This document shows, in pieces, positions 43,611 through 52,359 of a stretch of DNA of 64,000 bases. Each line of letters starts with the position of its first letter. Position 1 is the stretch's first letter. The stretch comes from Pseudomonas shahriarae (GTDB lineage: Bacteria; Pseudomonadota; Gammaproteobacteria; Pseudomonadales; Pseudomonadaceae): NCBI RefSeq assembly GCF_014268455.2, contig NZ_CP077085.1:5745001-5809000 (forward strand). Reading direction: 5' to 3'. Position numbers and translations under genes: made by a program. The notes below the pieces were generated by a model. It made no database searches and had not been told where the DNA came from. It was given only the letters and a program-made list of their open reading frames with translations.

Positions 43611-44348
43611 CTACATCCCGTGTTGCTTGAGAAGACGCGCATAACTGCCATCTGCCTTCATCCGGGCAATCTCCCGATCAAACCCGGCAACAATCTGCTC
43701 ATGCCTGGGGTTTTTCAGGCTGACCAGAATATGCAGGCTGTTCTCGCTCAAGGTCTTGGGCAGGAACTCCACCGCGTTGCGCACCCTGGGTGATTCCCGC
43801 GCCAGGTGAAAACGCGCGACATACTCATCCTCGACCGTCAGCCGCACGCGCCGGGCCGCGAGCATGCGCACGGCCATGGCGAAGTTATGCACCGGGACTT
43901 TTTGCAGTTGGGGATCGGCATCGAACTCGGCCGAATAGGCGTAGCCGCGTACCACGGCGACGGGATAGTCATGCAGTTGCTGCAGGTTCTGGAACTCGAT
44001 GGGATCATCACGGCGCTTGATAAAACGCACGCGGTTGAGCAGGTACTCGTCGGAAAACTGCCCCAACTGCGTACGCGCCTCGTCGTACCAGGCATTGATC
44101 AACACGTCATAACGCCCGTCGCCCACCCCCATCAACGCCCGCGCCCACGGCACTTGCTCGAAATCGCTGGCAAAGCCGGCACGCGCCAGGGCGGTGCTGA
44201 CGATATCGGTGGCCAGCCCGCCATTGAGCAGGGTCGCATCGGTAAACGGCGGCCATGCATCTGCCACCAGGCGCAAACGTTCTGCGGCCACCGTCGGGAC
44301 CAGCAACAGCAATACCAGCAAAGCAACGGCACGAGACAGTCGCAGCAT
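43611..44348 (-). CDS. periplasmic solute-binding protein, amino-acid (SBP_bac_3) type
   Basis: A 245-residue exported protein with a signal peptide (about 1-21, ending TVAA). The mature domain begins with LRLVADAWPPFTD, typical of family-3 solute-binding or sensor-like proteins, and continues VGDGRYDVLINAWYDEARTQ. No ABC permease or ATPase gene is near, so it may be an orphan binding or signalling protein. ATG 44348 has AAGGA upstream; the 23 codons before it lack a start signal. Confidence 0.85.
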   Translation of the reverse strand: MLRLSRAVALLVLLLLVPTVAAERLRLVADAWPPFTDATLLNGGLATDIVSTALARAGFASDFEQVPWARALMGVGDGRYDVLINAWYDEARTQLGQFSDEYLLNRVRFIKRRDDPIEFQNLQQLHDYPVAVVRGYAYSAEFDADPQLQKVPVHNFAMAVRMLAARRVRLTVEDEYVARFHLARESPRVRNAVEFLPKTLSENSLHILVSLKNPRHEQIVAGFDREIARMKADGSYARLLKQHGM

Positions 44349-44605
44349 GCTTAATGTCCTTGCACAGCGGGCAGTTCCTTGCGGGCAATGGCGTCTGGAA
44401 GAACAATGCCCAGGCACCTGACTGTAGCTTATCGCTCGCGGTGTACAGCAGATTACACAAAGAACTGAACCGCGAAAGCACTCAATGATGGCAAATTGAC
44501 GTCATTCACAAAAAATAAGGTTTCACAGGTGTTTATGCCACCCCCCAAGACAGTTGCCGGCCAGGGCATTACTATCCAGGCCAGGTCTTTATGCGAGATG
44601 GAACG

Positions 44606-45058
44606 ATGACTGTCGATTGGGTTTGCAAGCACCACAATGATCTGGGCAAGGAACAGCTCTACGCCATTTTGCGTCTGCGGGCAGAGGTATTTGTCGTCGA
44701 GCAGAAATGCATCTACCAGGACATCGACGATCAGGATCTGGAGGGCGACACCCACCACCTGATGGCCTGGAAGGACAACCAATTGGTGGCTTACCTGCGC
44801 CTGCTGGACCCGGAGCTGCATGGCGGTGACGTGGTTATCGGCCGCGTGCTGGTGGCCGAGGCAGCCCGGGGCACTGGCCTGGGCCACCAGATGCTGGAGG
44901 AAACCCTCAAGCAGATCGACGATATCTGGCCGCAGACACCGATTTTTCTTTCAGCCCAGGCGCATTTGCAGGGGTACTACGGCAGATATGGGTTCAAGGT
45001 CGAGGGTGAGGAATACCTGGAGGATGATATTCCGCATATTGGGATGCGGCGCGCTTGA
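44606..45058 (+). CDS. ElaA-type GNAT acetyltransferase
   Basis: A 150-residue GNAT protein of the ElaA family: LRLRAEVFVVEQKCIYQDIDDQDLEGDTHH near the N-terminus and the acetyl-CoA loop EAARGTGLGHQML. Function is unknown in the family. ATG 44591 in the same frame has an AGG at fair distance and would add five residues; ATG 44606 matches the usual ElaA start better. A REP doublet follows. Confidence 0.86.
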   Translation: MTVDWVCKHHNDLGKEQLYAILRLRAEVFVVEQKCIYQDIDDQDLEGDTHHLMAWKDNQLVAYLRLLDPELHGGDVVIGRVLVAEAARGTGLGHQMLEETLKQIDDIWPQTPIFLSAQAHLQGYYGRYGFKVEGEEYLEDDIPHIGMRRA

Positions 45059-45062
45059 GGAT

Positions 45063-45133
45063 GCTATCGCGGGCAAGCCCGCTCCCACAGGTTGATTGCG
45101 ATCAAATGTGGGAGTGGGCTTGCCCGCGATAGC
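45063..45133. repeat. REP doublet
   Basis: Inverted arms GCTATCGCGGGCAAGCCCGC and GGGCTTGCCCGCGATAGC between the convergent ElaA-type and winged-helix genes. Confidence 0.85.
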
Positions 45134-45154
45134 GTCAGACCTGCCAACCCAGTT

Positions 45155-45451
45155 TCAGGGATAACCCAACACCTGCTTGACCTGCACCAGGTTGCGCTCG
45201 ATCCAGCCACGGTCAATCGCCCCCCAATCGCGAATCCGATAGCGCCCGGCATGATTGCGGGCGCCGTCTTCCTGCTCGAACTCGCAGACGATATCCAGGT
45301 CCGCCAACGCGGCGATGGTGTCCTGGGCCGTGCGCCGGGGCATGCCGGTCACTTCGGTCAACGCCGGGACGCTGCTGGCCAATTGGCTGTCGATCAGATA
45401 CGCCACATACAGGCGGCGGTAGAAACTGCTCTTGGTCTTGCTCACATCCAT
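45155..45451 (-). CDS. small winged helix-turn-helix protein
   Basis: A 98-residue DNA-binding-type protein. A helix-turn-helix is visible at VPALTEVTGMPRRTAQDTIAALADLDI (about 29-55), followed by a short wing with EQEDGARNHAGRYRIRDWG. The ATG at 45451 has AGAGGAAG upstream; the TTG seven codons before it overlaps the preceding gene's stop. It lies 17 bp after the YgjP-like gene, probably in one transcript. Targets are unknown. Confidence 0.8.
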   Translation of the reverse strand: MDVSKTKSSFYRRLYVAYLIDSQLASSVPALTEVTGMPRRTAQDTIAALADLDIVCEFEQEDGARNHAGRYRIRDWGAIDRGWIERNLVQVKQVLGYP

Positions 45452-45468
45452 GCTCGCTTCCTCTTGGT

Positions 45469-45975
45469 TCAATCCCGCGCTGCGCCCTGCAAGTCGCGAT
45501 AGGTCAGGTACACCCGCAGGTCGAATTCCACCTGATGGTAGCCGGGCAACATATATTCGCAGAGTTTGTAGAACGCCTTGTTGTGGTCCGATTCCTTGAA
45601 GTGCGCCAGCTCGTGGACAACGATCATCTTCAGGAACTCCGGCGCCGCGTCCTTGAACAACGCGGCGATGCGGATCTCTTTCTTGGATTTGAGATTGCCG
45701 CCCTGCACCCGCGAAATCGTGGTGTGCAGGCCCAGGGCGCGATGGGTCAGGTCCAGGCGGTTGTCGAACAGCACTTTGTCGATGGCCGGTGCATTGCGCA
45801 GGTGCTCCTGCTTCAGGGCCAGGGCGTAGCTGTACAGCGCCTTGTCACTCTGCACCGCATGGCGCTCGGGGTAACGCTGGTGCAGGTAGTCGCCTAATTG
45901 ATCTTTGGCGATCAATTGGCGCACTTGCTCTTGCAGGGCGGCGGGATAGGCCTGGAGGTATTTCAGCGCAGTCAT
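45469..45975 (-). CDS. YgjP-like metallopeptidase
   Basis: A 168-residue protein with the zinc motif VVHELAHFKESDHNKAF (HExxH...H) near residues 119-135, typical of the YgjP/WLM (DUF45) group. No signal peptide, so cytoplasmic. No specific substrate is known for the family. It precedes the small winged-helix gene and follows the REC-GGDEF-EAL gene on the same strand with 42 bp between. Confidence 0.86.
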   Translation of the reverse strand: MTALKYLQAYPAALQEQVRQLIAKDQLGDYLHQRYPERHAVQSDKALYSYALALKQEHLRNAPAIDKVLFDNRLDLTHRALGLHTTISRVQGGNLKSKKEIRIAALFKDAAPEFLKMIVVHELAHFKESDHNKAFYKLCEYMLPGYHQVEFDLRVYLTYRDLQGAARD

Positions 45976-46017
45976 GGGTTCGAACGGCAGGGGCGTGAGG
46001 CCGCCAGTGTAGCGAAT

Positions 46018-48138
46018 TCAGCAGGGGCCTGCGCGCAGCGCGAAAGGCTGCGGCCACTGGGAAATATCGTCGGCCATCAGCGACGGGGCCACCAGCGGGC
46101 CCTGGATGAATTGGCAGCCATTGGCCTGCAGCCAGTGGCATTGCTCAAGGGTTTCCACGCCCTCGGCAATCACCAGCAAGCCGAAGTGCCCACACAGCTC
46201 GATAATACTGCGAGCCAGCGCGGCCTCCCGTGGCGAGTTGAGTACGCGGGCAACCAGGCCGGGGTCGAGCTTGAGCGTGTCGAACTCCAGGTCACGCAGA
46301 TGCGCCAGGGAGCAGTTGCCCGAGCCAAAGTCATCGAGGGCTATTCGCACCCCCAGGCGCCGGAGTTGCTTGAGCTGCTTGGTGGACTCTTCGATATTGT
46401 GCATCAGGCTTTCTTCAGCTATTTCCACTTCCAGTTGCCGCCCCTGCAACCCATGTCGCTCCAGTGCCTGCTGCAGCTGGGTCGCCAGGTTGGGCATATT
46501 GAACTGGCTGCTACTCAGGCTCACGCTCAGCACCCAGTCGTCACTCATGACCGGGGCCCAGGCGTGTCGCGCCAGCGCCACCTGGTGGAAGATCCAACTG
46601 CTGAGCTGACTGATCAGGCGCGCCTCCTCCAGCAAGGGCAGGAACAACCCGGGCGGCACATCGCCGACACTCGGGTGCTGCCAGCGCAACAAGGCTTCGA
46701 CCCCGCGCAAGTGCCCGTCCACCAGGGACACCTGGGGTTGGTACACCAAGGTCACCTGCTTATGGTCGATGGCCTCGCGCACACTGCTTTCAAGCATCAG
46801 GCGCGAGCGGGCCCGGCCGTTCATTTCCTGATCGTAATAGCGATATTGCTGACGCCCGGCGCGCTTGGCTTCGTACATGGCGATATCGGCAGCGCGCAGC
46901 AGGCCGCTCAGGTCGCGGCCGCAATCGGGGAAGATGGCAATGCCGATACTGACCCCCAGCATCACCTCCAGGCCGTCCACTTGCTGGCAGATCGACACCC
47001 GCTCGATCAACTGTTCGGCAAGCTTGGCAGCCTGCTCCGGGTATTCCAGTTCCAGCAACGCGACGAACTCATCCCCACCAAGGCGGCCAAGAATGTCGCA
47101 ACTGCGCAGGCACAGCGCCAATTGCTCCGAGACCCAGCGCAGTACCCGGTCGCCGGCATCGTGCCCTACGGAATCATTGACCCGCTTGAAGCCATCCAGG
47201 TCCATATACAGCAGCACCGTGGCATGCTCGCTGCGCTCGTTGCGCAACAGGATCGTCTCCACGGTCTGATAGAAACCACGCCGATTGAGCAAACCGGTGA
47301 GGGGGTCAGTGACGGCCTGGGACTCCAGTTGCTGATGCAGATGGCGCACTTGCGACATGTCCTGCACGGTCACCACCATGGCCTTCTGTTCGCGGGGCAA
47401 GGGCGCACAGGACATGGCCACCGGCAGTTGCTGGCCGGGCGCCGTGCGCAGGATCGCGTCATGCAGGCGCCAGGTTTCACCGCGCAGGTAGCCGGTGTAC
47501 AACTCGCAGGCAAACCAGTCGGGCATATGGGGTTTTTGCAGGAAGCCCAGGAACGCCTGGCCTTGCAACTCGCCCACCGTGGCGTTGAGCAGTCGCGAAA
47601 TAGCCGGGTTGGCGTAGCTGATCACCCCGTCTTCGCCCACCACCAGGATGCCCTCGGCGGCGTTGTCGAGCACCGAGGCATTGAAGGCCCGGGCCAGCTC
47701 CAGGTCATGACTCAAGCGCTGCAAGGCCCGCCGGTTGCGCTGATGCTCCAGCAAGGCCTGGACCTTGGGCTTGAGGATCAGCGGGTCGAAGGGCTTGAAC
47801 AGGTAGTCGATAGCGCCGCTGGCATAGCCCTCCAGCACTGCGGCGGGCGATTGCTCAGTGGCACTCAGGAAGATGATCGGGGTCATGCGGGTGCGCTGGC
47901 TGCCGCGCATCAAGCGCGCCACTTCAAAGCCGTCCATACCCGGCATCCGCACATCCAGCAGCACCAGGTCCACGTCAGTTTCGAGCAAAAGCCCCAGGGC
48001 CTCCTCGCCGGAGGCTGCCGTCACCACCTGCCAGTCGTCGCGCTGCAGGAGCGCGCGCATGCTGATCAGGTTTTCCGGGTAGTCATCGACCACCAGGAGC
48101 ACTGAGCAGCCTTCGGCCGGGGTTGGAGCGCATTCCAT
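46018..48138 (-). CDS. response regulator with PAS, GGDEF and EAL domains (cyclic-di-GMP signalling)
   Basis: A 706-residue protein with domains in order: REC (about 10-130, phospho-acceptor Asp in LLDVRMPGMDG), PAS (about 150-265), GGDEF (about 285-440, intact LGGDEF active loop) and EAL (about 455-700, GVEALLRW, EIAEES, DDFGSGN, KLD, AEGVET). The EAL Asn that normally binds metal (VNxS) is Ser here (codon 46519-46521), so phosphodiesterase activity may be reduced. ATG 48138 has AAGGAAGAG upstream. No histidine kinase gene is adjacent. Confidence 0.92.
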   Translation of the reverse strand: MECAPTPAEGCSVLLVVDDYPENLISMRALLQRDDWQVVTAASGEEALGLLLETDVDLVLLDVRMPGMDGFEVARLMRGSQRTRMTPIIFLSATEQSPAAVLEGYASGAIDYLFKPFDPLILKPKVQALLEHQRNRRALQRLSHDLELARAFNASVLDNAAEGILVVGEDGVISYANPAISRLLNATVGELQGQAFLGFLQKPHMPDWFACELYTGYLRGETWRLHDAILRTAPGQQLPVAMSCAPLPREQKAMVVTVQDMSQVRHLHQQLESQAVTDPLTGLLNRRGFYQTVETILLRNERSEHATVLLYMDLDGFKRVNDSVGHDAGDRVLRWVSEQLALCLRSCDILGRLGGDEFVALLELEYPEQAAKLAEQLIERVSICQQVDGLEVMLGVSIGIAIFPDCGRDLSGLLRAADIAMYEAKRAGRQQYRYYDQEMNGRARSRLMLESSVREAIDHKQVTLVYQPQVSLVDGHLRGVEALLRWQHPSVGDVPPGLFLPLLEEARLISQLSSWIFHQVALARHAWAPVMSDDWVLSVSLSSSQFNMPNLATQLQQALERHGLQGRQLEVEIAEESLMHNIEESTKQLKQLRRLGVRIALDDFGSGNCSLAHLRDLEFDTLKLDPGLVARVLNSPREAALARSIIELCGHFGLLVIAEGVETLEQCHWLQANGCQFIQGPLVAPSLMADDISQWPQPFALRAGPC

Positions 48139-48456
48139 GCTGCATCTCTTCCTTGAGGGTTCATTCCGGTCATTTTTGCGACAAAACCGGACATTCAATG
48201 TGGAGTCACTCTAGCCTTGGATCCCATAAAGCAGAAGGTGCGCCGATGCCATCATTGCGCCAAAGGCCACACAACCGACTAACGGTCAGCGCCTACAGCC
48301 CACGGATTACGGGAAGGATGGCTTTTTGACAGACCACTGGCGCCAATAAACCGCCATAAAATCATTAACAAACCGTTACCAGCCGCTTATAAAGAACGCG
48401 CCAGCCCTTGGGCCAAAGCCTTTTGACCCTTCTTTCGTACAGCAAAGGCGCACTCA
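48139..48456. other. divergent regulatory gap between the GGDEF-EAL gene and the alginate lyase gene
   Basis: 318 bp without a coding frame that has a start signal. The right third is AT-richer. No repeat, clear operator or convincing -35/-10 pair was found by eye. Confidence 0.45.
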
Positions 48457-49122
48457 ATGATTGATCTGTCCACCTGGAACCTGAGCATCCCTGTTGGCAC
48501 CCCGCCAGCCACCATCGACACCCCCAAACTGCTCAGTGGTTTCAATGGCAAATACTTCCAGGCCGAAGGCAGCAGCGTGCAATTCTGGTCCCCCGTCACC
48601 GGTACCCGTACCGAAAACGCCATCTACCCGCGCAGCGAACTGCGGGAAACCTATGCCGACGGCCGGCTGCGCAACTGGACCTACCCAGAGGCCGACAACT
48701 ACCTGCGCGCCACCCTGGCCATCAACCAGGTGCCCTCCTCGGGCAAGATCGTGATCGGTCAGATTCACGCCTATGACAGCCAGAAACCGCTGGTCAAAGT
48801 CGAATATCAATACAAGGAAAAAACCCAGACCGGCAACATCGTCGCCAAGGTGCGCATGCGCCCCGATGACAGCAAAGGCCGGGTGATTATCGTGGCCGAG
48901 AATGTGCCCCTGCAGCGCAACTTCACCTACGTCATCCACCTGAACAAAGCCGGCCTGCTGAGCATCGAGGCCGCCAACGGCCAATGGAACGAACGCCTCG
49001 GTGCCGCCTGGGGCAAGAAGCCGTTGTACTTCAAGGCCGGCGTATATGTGCAAGACAACAGTGGCGACAGCAAGGAAGGCGGCAAGGTGACATTTGCCAA
49101 GCTGGATATTGATCACAACTGA
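48457..49122 (+). CDS. polysaccharide lyase family 7 alginate lyase
   Basis: A 221-residue single-domain PL7 beta-jelly-roll enzyme cleaving alginate by beta-elimination. The three family signatures are present: YPRSELRE (residues ~57-64), GQIHAY (~100-105) and YFKAGVYVQ (~190-198), giving the catalytic Arg, Gln/His and Tyr. No signal peptide is visible, so it is either intracellular or released by another route. AAAGG precedes the ATG. It stands alone, with no alginate uptake genes beside it. Confidence 0.9.
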   Translation: MIDLSTWNLSIPVGTPPATIDTPKLLSGFNGKYFQAEGSSVQFWSPVTGTRTENAIYPRSELRETYADGRLRNWTYPEADNYLRATLAINQVPSSGKIVIGQIHAYDSQKPLVKVEYQYKEKTQTGNIVAKVRMRPDDSKGRVIIVAENVPLQRNFTYVIHLNKAGLLSIEAANGQWNERLGAAWGKKPLYFKAGVYVQDNSGDSKEGGKVTFAKLDIDHN

Positions 49123-49253
49123 CAGTCTGATCATTCTCACGACGCTTTAGGACAGAACCGCGACCCAGGGTCTCGACTTTTTTGTAGGACAATTCGAGTA
49201 TGGCGCCGCGCATGCGCAATGCTTACCTATAAGAAAGTCATGGAGACTCATCA

Positions 49254-50483
49254 ATGCCCTTCACTCGCACCCTACTCGCCCTGTCCATGGGTATGGTTCT
49301 GCTGCAAAACCCGGCCTTCGCTGCCCCGCCCTTATCGATGACCGACGGGGTGGCCCAGGTCAGTATCCAGGACAGCAACGCCTGGGTTGAGATCAGCAAA
49401 GCCGCGTTTGAACACAACATCCGTACCCTGCAAACCAGCCTCGCCGACAAGTCGAAAATCTGCGCCGTGCTCAAGGCCGACGCCTACGGTCACGGCATTG
49501 GCCTGCTGATGCCATCGGTGATCAAGCTCGGTGTGCCTTGCGTGGGCGTGGCCAGCAATGAAGAAGCCCGCGTCGTGCGCGAAAGCGGCTTCAAGGGTCA
49601 ACTGATCCGCGTGCGTACTGCCGCCCTGAGCGAACTGGAAGCGGCGCTGCCGTACAACGTCGAAGAACTGGTGGGCAACCTCGACTTCGCCGTGCGCGCC
49701 AGCCTGATCGCCGAACATCATGGCCGCCCGCTGGTAGTACACCTGGGCCTGAACTCCAGTGGCATGAGCCGCAATGGCGTAGAAATGACCACAGCCCAGG
49801 GCCGCCGCGACGCCGTAGCCATCACCAAGGTGCCGAACCTGGAAGTGAAGGCGATCATGACCCACTTCGCCGTCGAAGACGCCGCCGACGTACGCACCGG
49901 TCTCAAGGCCTTCAACGAGCAGGCCAATTGGCTGATCGACGTCGCCCAACTGGACCGCAGTAAAATCACCCTGCACGCGGCCAACTCCTTCGCCACCCTG
50001 GAAGTGCCCGAGTCCCGCCTGGACATGGTGCGCCCCGGCGGCCTGCTGTTTGGCGACACCGTGCCGTCGTTTACCGAATACAAGCGGGTGATGCAGTTCA
50101 AATCCCACGTGGCCTCGGTCAACAGCTACCCGAAAGGCAACACCGTCGGCTACGACCGCACCTACACCCTGAAGCGCGATTCAAAACTGGCCAACATCAC
50201 CGTGGGCTATTCCGACGGCTATCGCCGGGCGTTCACCAATAAAGGCATCGTGCTGATCAACGGGCATCGGGTGCCGGTGGTGGGCAAGGTGTCGATGAAC
50301 ACGCTGATGGTGGATGTGACGGATGTGCCAACCGTGAAGAGCGGAGATGAGGTGGTGCTGTTTGGCAAGCAGGGGAATGTCCAGACCACCCAGGCGGAGG
50401 TAGAGGATATCAATGGGGCGTTGTTGGCTGACCTTTATACGGTGTGGGGGAATTCAAACCCCAAAATACTGGTCGATAAATAA
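49254..50483 (+). CDS. periplasmic broad-specificity amino-acid racemase (Bsr/alanine-racemase family)
   Basis: A 409-residue fold-type III PLP racemase with a signal peptide (about 1-23, ending AFA). The PLP lysine is Lys74 in VLKADAYGHG, and the second catalytic base is Tyr300 in GYDRTY. VSMNTLMVDVTD is the conserved C-terminal segment. The export signal and length match broad-spectrum racemases of P. putida and P. taetrolens and not housekeeping Alr or DadX. It likely makes non-canonical D-amino acids in the periplasm. Confidence 0.92.
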   Translation: MPFTRTLLALSMGMVLLQNPAFAAPPLSMTDGVAQVSIQDSNAWVEISKAAFEHNIRTLQTSLADKSKICAVLKADAYGHGIGLLMPSVIKLGVPCVGVASNEEARVVRESGFKGQLIRVRTAALSELEAALPYNVEELVGNLDFAVRASLIAEHHGRPLVVHLGLNSSGMSRNGVEMTTAQGRRDAVAITKVPNLEVKAIMTHFAVEDAADVRTGLKAFNEQANWLIDVAQLDRSKITLHAANSFATLEVPESRLDMVRPGGLLFGDTVPSFTEYKRVMQFKSHVASVNSYPKGNTVGYDRTYTLKRDSKLANITVGYSDGYRRAFTNKGIVLINGHRVPVVGKVSMNTLMVDVTDVPTVKSGDEVVLFGKQGNVQTTQAEVEDINGALLADLYTVWGNSNPKILVDK

Positions 50484-50498
50484 GCCGAACACCATCCA

Positions 50499-50591
50499 AA
50501 TGTGGGAGCGGGCTTGCCCGCGATGAGGGCGTATCAGTCATCCATTTATCGACTGATACACCGCTATCGCGGGCAAGCTAGCTCCCACATT
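50499..50591. repeat. REP doublet
   Basis: Arms AATGTGGGAGCGGGCTTGCC and GGCAAGCTAGCTCCCACATT, with the usual inverted GTATCAGTC/GACTGATAC centre. One arm has a CTAG substitution. Confidence 0.8.
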
Positions 50592-50752
50592 GGTTTGTGA
50601 GTGCCTGCAAATTCCGAGTACAAAAACCCGAACCTCAAGAGATAAAGAGGCCAGATCTATTTAAAAGTAAAATCGTTCCTCCCCCTTTACAGTCCAACTT
50701 TTTATAAGAGCGCGAAGCTCCCATCACCACTAGGCGATGCCGCTGCGAAAAA

Positions 50753-51214
50753 TCAATTTTTTCGCAGCCAACCAAATTTCAACTCTTTTTCATAGGCCTT
50801 CCTCACATTATTCTCAAATTCAGCCAAGGAATAAGCAGCACCACTTCCCCGCTTATAAGTACCGGCTCTTAATTGCGACAAGACCCCAGATGCTAACTCT
50901 TCATAGCTAACCGAGCCTTTAAAACCTGGGAACTCGTCTCCACCGCGATGCCCGATTATATAGGTGATTCTTTGATCGTCTGTGGGGGACTCTTCGAAGT
51001 AGTAGTGACGACTATCAAATTCAGCCTGCTCCTCGTCATACTGCTGAAGCAGCTTTGTTTCCTCAGGGGTTAAAGGTTTATTCGACATACCACCTTCAAA
51101 CGGCGGATATTTTTCCCACACCGTGCCTTTAATCGATTCCAGATGCTTCCGGCGTTCCAAAGCATTTTTAGTTTCAGCACTTACAACGGGTGGATTTACA
51201 AAATCATACTCCAT
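50753..51214 (-). CDS. hypothetical protein in an AT-rich patch
   Basis: A 153-residue hydrophilic, highly charged protein with no signal peptide or membrane segment. It starts MEYDFVNPPVVSAETK and contains RITYIIGHRGGDEFPGF. GAGGT lies nine bases before the ATG. Its codons are AT-richer than those of the neighbours, suggesting recent transfer. No family is recognised. Its size and setting beside another AT-rich orphan would suit an effector/immunity-type locus, but nothing in the sequence proves this. Confidence 0.6.
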   Translation of the reverse strand: MEYDFVNPPVVSAETKNALERRKHLESIKGTVWEKYPPFEGGMSNKPLTPEETKLLQQYDEEQAEFDSRHYYFEESPTDDQRITYIIGHRGGDEFPGFKGSVSYEELASGVLSQLRAGTYKRGSGAAYSLAEFENNVRKAYEKELKFGWLRKN

Positions 51215-51722
51215 GACTTAAAACCTCGCCAAACAAGTTAATAAAATAAATACATTCTATGGCTCGCCCTAAATCGCTAAAAACCACACAATAAAAAATA
51301 AACCAACAACCATTAAATTCAACCTGTCAAATCCTGCAAAACCTAGAACTTTCCGTCATTAAACACACAAAGGATATTTCATCCAAATCTTAAAACAGTC
51401 TATTTGCACACACCTAACTCAACGCACAAACTTTCAAATGAAAAGTCTTCACCCATAAAAAACCTTATCGCTGCAGGTTTCCCTAAGCGCTCGGAGGGTG
51501 GAGAGGGAGAGATATTAGCAACAAATTTATTTTGCAGTTAAATAGCCCCCCTTTTACAGTCAGCCTTCGTTAAGTACATTAAAAATTTCACTTATAACAC
51601 CTATCGCAAAACTTCATTAAACACTGTCATTTCTGACAGCAACTCCAAAAAAATACATATTTAAAATTGGTCATACCCTAGGCCTAAGCAAGGCCATCCA
51701 TCTATATAGGTTGAGGTACATC
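51215..51722. other. AT-rich gene-free stretch
   Basis: About 500 bp clearly richer in A/T than the rest of the window, lying between two AT-rich orphan genes. No open frame with a start signal, no direct repeats, no insertion-sequence ends and no palindrome was found. Probably regulatory or decayed accessory DNA. Confidence 0.5.
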
Positions 51723-52290
51723 ATGAACAAGGAAGGCTCTCTCACTGCTCGTATGTACACTTCCGGATACCCCCTCACTTGTAGGCTGGGTTTCCAAAAA
51801 ATTGAAAACGGCACATATGAAAGCGGTGATCACGCCAAATACGCCGACGGAATACCATTCCCAGTGCTTAACTATGTAAAAACAAACCACCTGTGTGCGA
51901 GCACAGGCGAACATAGCATCGCAGTAGTATTTAACTTTGAACATGTGGGCAATGGGGAGTACATAACCACCAGCGCAGACGGTAATTTTTTCCCTGGCCA
52001 CTATTTGGGAATCACCAGCCACGGACACGTAAACGCTTATAAATCAAGAGAAAAAAGAACAATTTTCTTTTAAGAAAAACGGAAAGTACCTAACACTTAG
52101 CGACATTACAGGTAATGTAGTTTCTGACTTGGAAATGATCTGCAAAGATGGCGAGATAGAACTGTACAATAAAATCGTACTCGAACCAAGCGCAGGCAGA
52201 CAATGGTCCGCTTTTGTTCGAACAGTGAGCGGTAGCGTCGGGCTTGTGGGAAAAAATATTACATTACGAATCGAAGAGCGCAACGTCTAA
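51723..52290 (+). pseudogene. orphan gene split by a +1 frameshift at a T-run
   Basis: ATG 51723, with GAGGT upstream, opens a frame that stops at 52071-52073 (codons ending TTC TTT TAA). The +1 frame from the same T-run stays open for a further 72 codons to TAA at 52288-52290 with similar composition. Joined, they make a protein of about 188 residues. The second half continues the pattern of the first (GEYITTS... then GKYLTLS...), suggesting a beta-rich repeat fold, perhaps trefoil-like. Removing one T restores the frame. Either a mutation, a sequencing error or +1 recoding explains it. Confidence 0.6.
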
Positions 52291-52310
52291 TAGTTAAAGA
52301 AAAGATAGAA

Positions 52311-52332
52311 AAACCCGCCTCTTGGCGGGTTT
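52311..52332 (-). terminator. intrinsic terminator of fba, shared with the AT-rich gene
   Basis: Nine-bp stem AAACCCGCC/GGCGGGTTT with a four-base loop. On the minus strand it is followed by a run of T (GGGTTTTTCTATC), 28 bp past the fba stop, a textbook terminator. It can also end rightward transcripts. Confidence 0.9.
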
Positions 52333-52359
52333 CTCATCAACGCGACTAAACGCTAAGGC

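Noticed and set aside
52044..52283. 79-codon minus-strand gene in the AT-rich patch
   Set aside because: It overlaps the coding-like +1 extension of the frameshifted gene, has no start signal and is Ser/Leu-rich as expected from a reversed frame.
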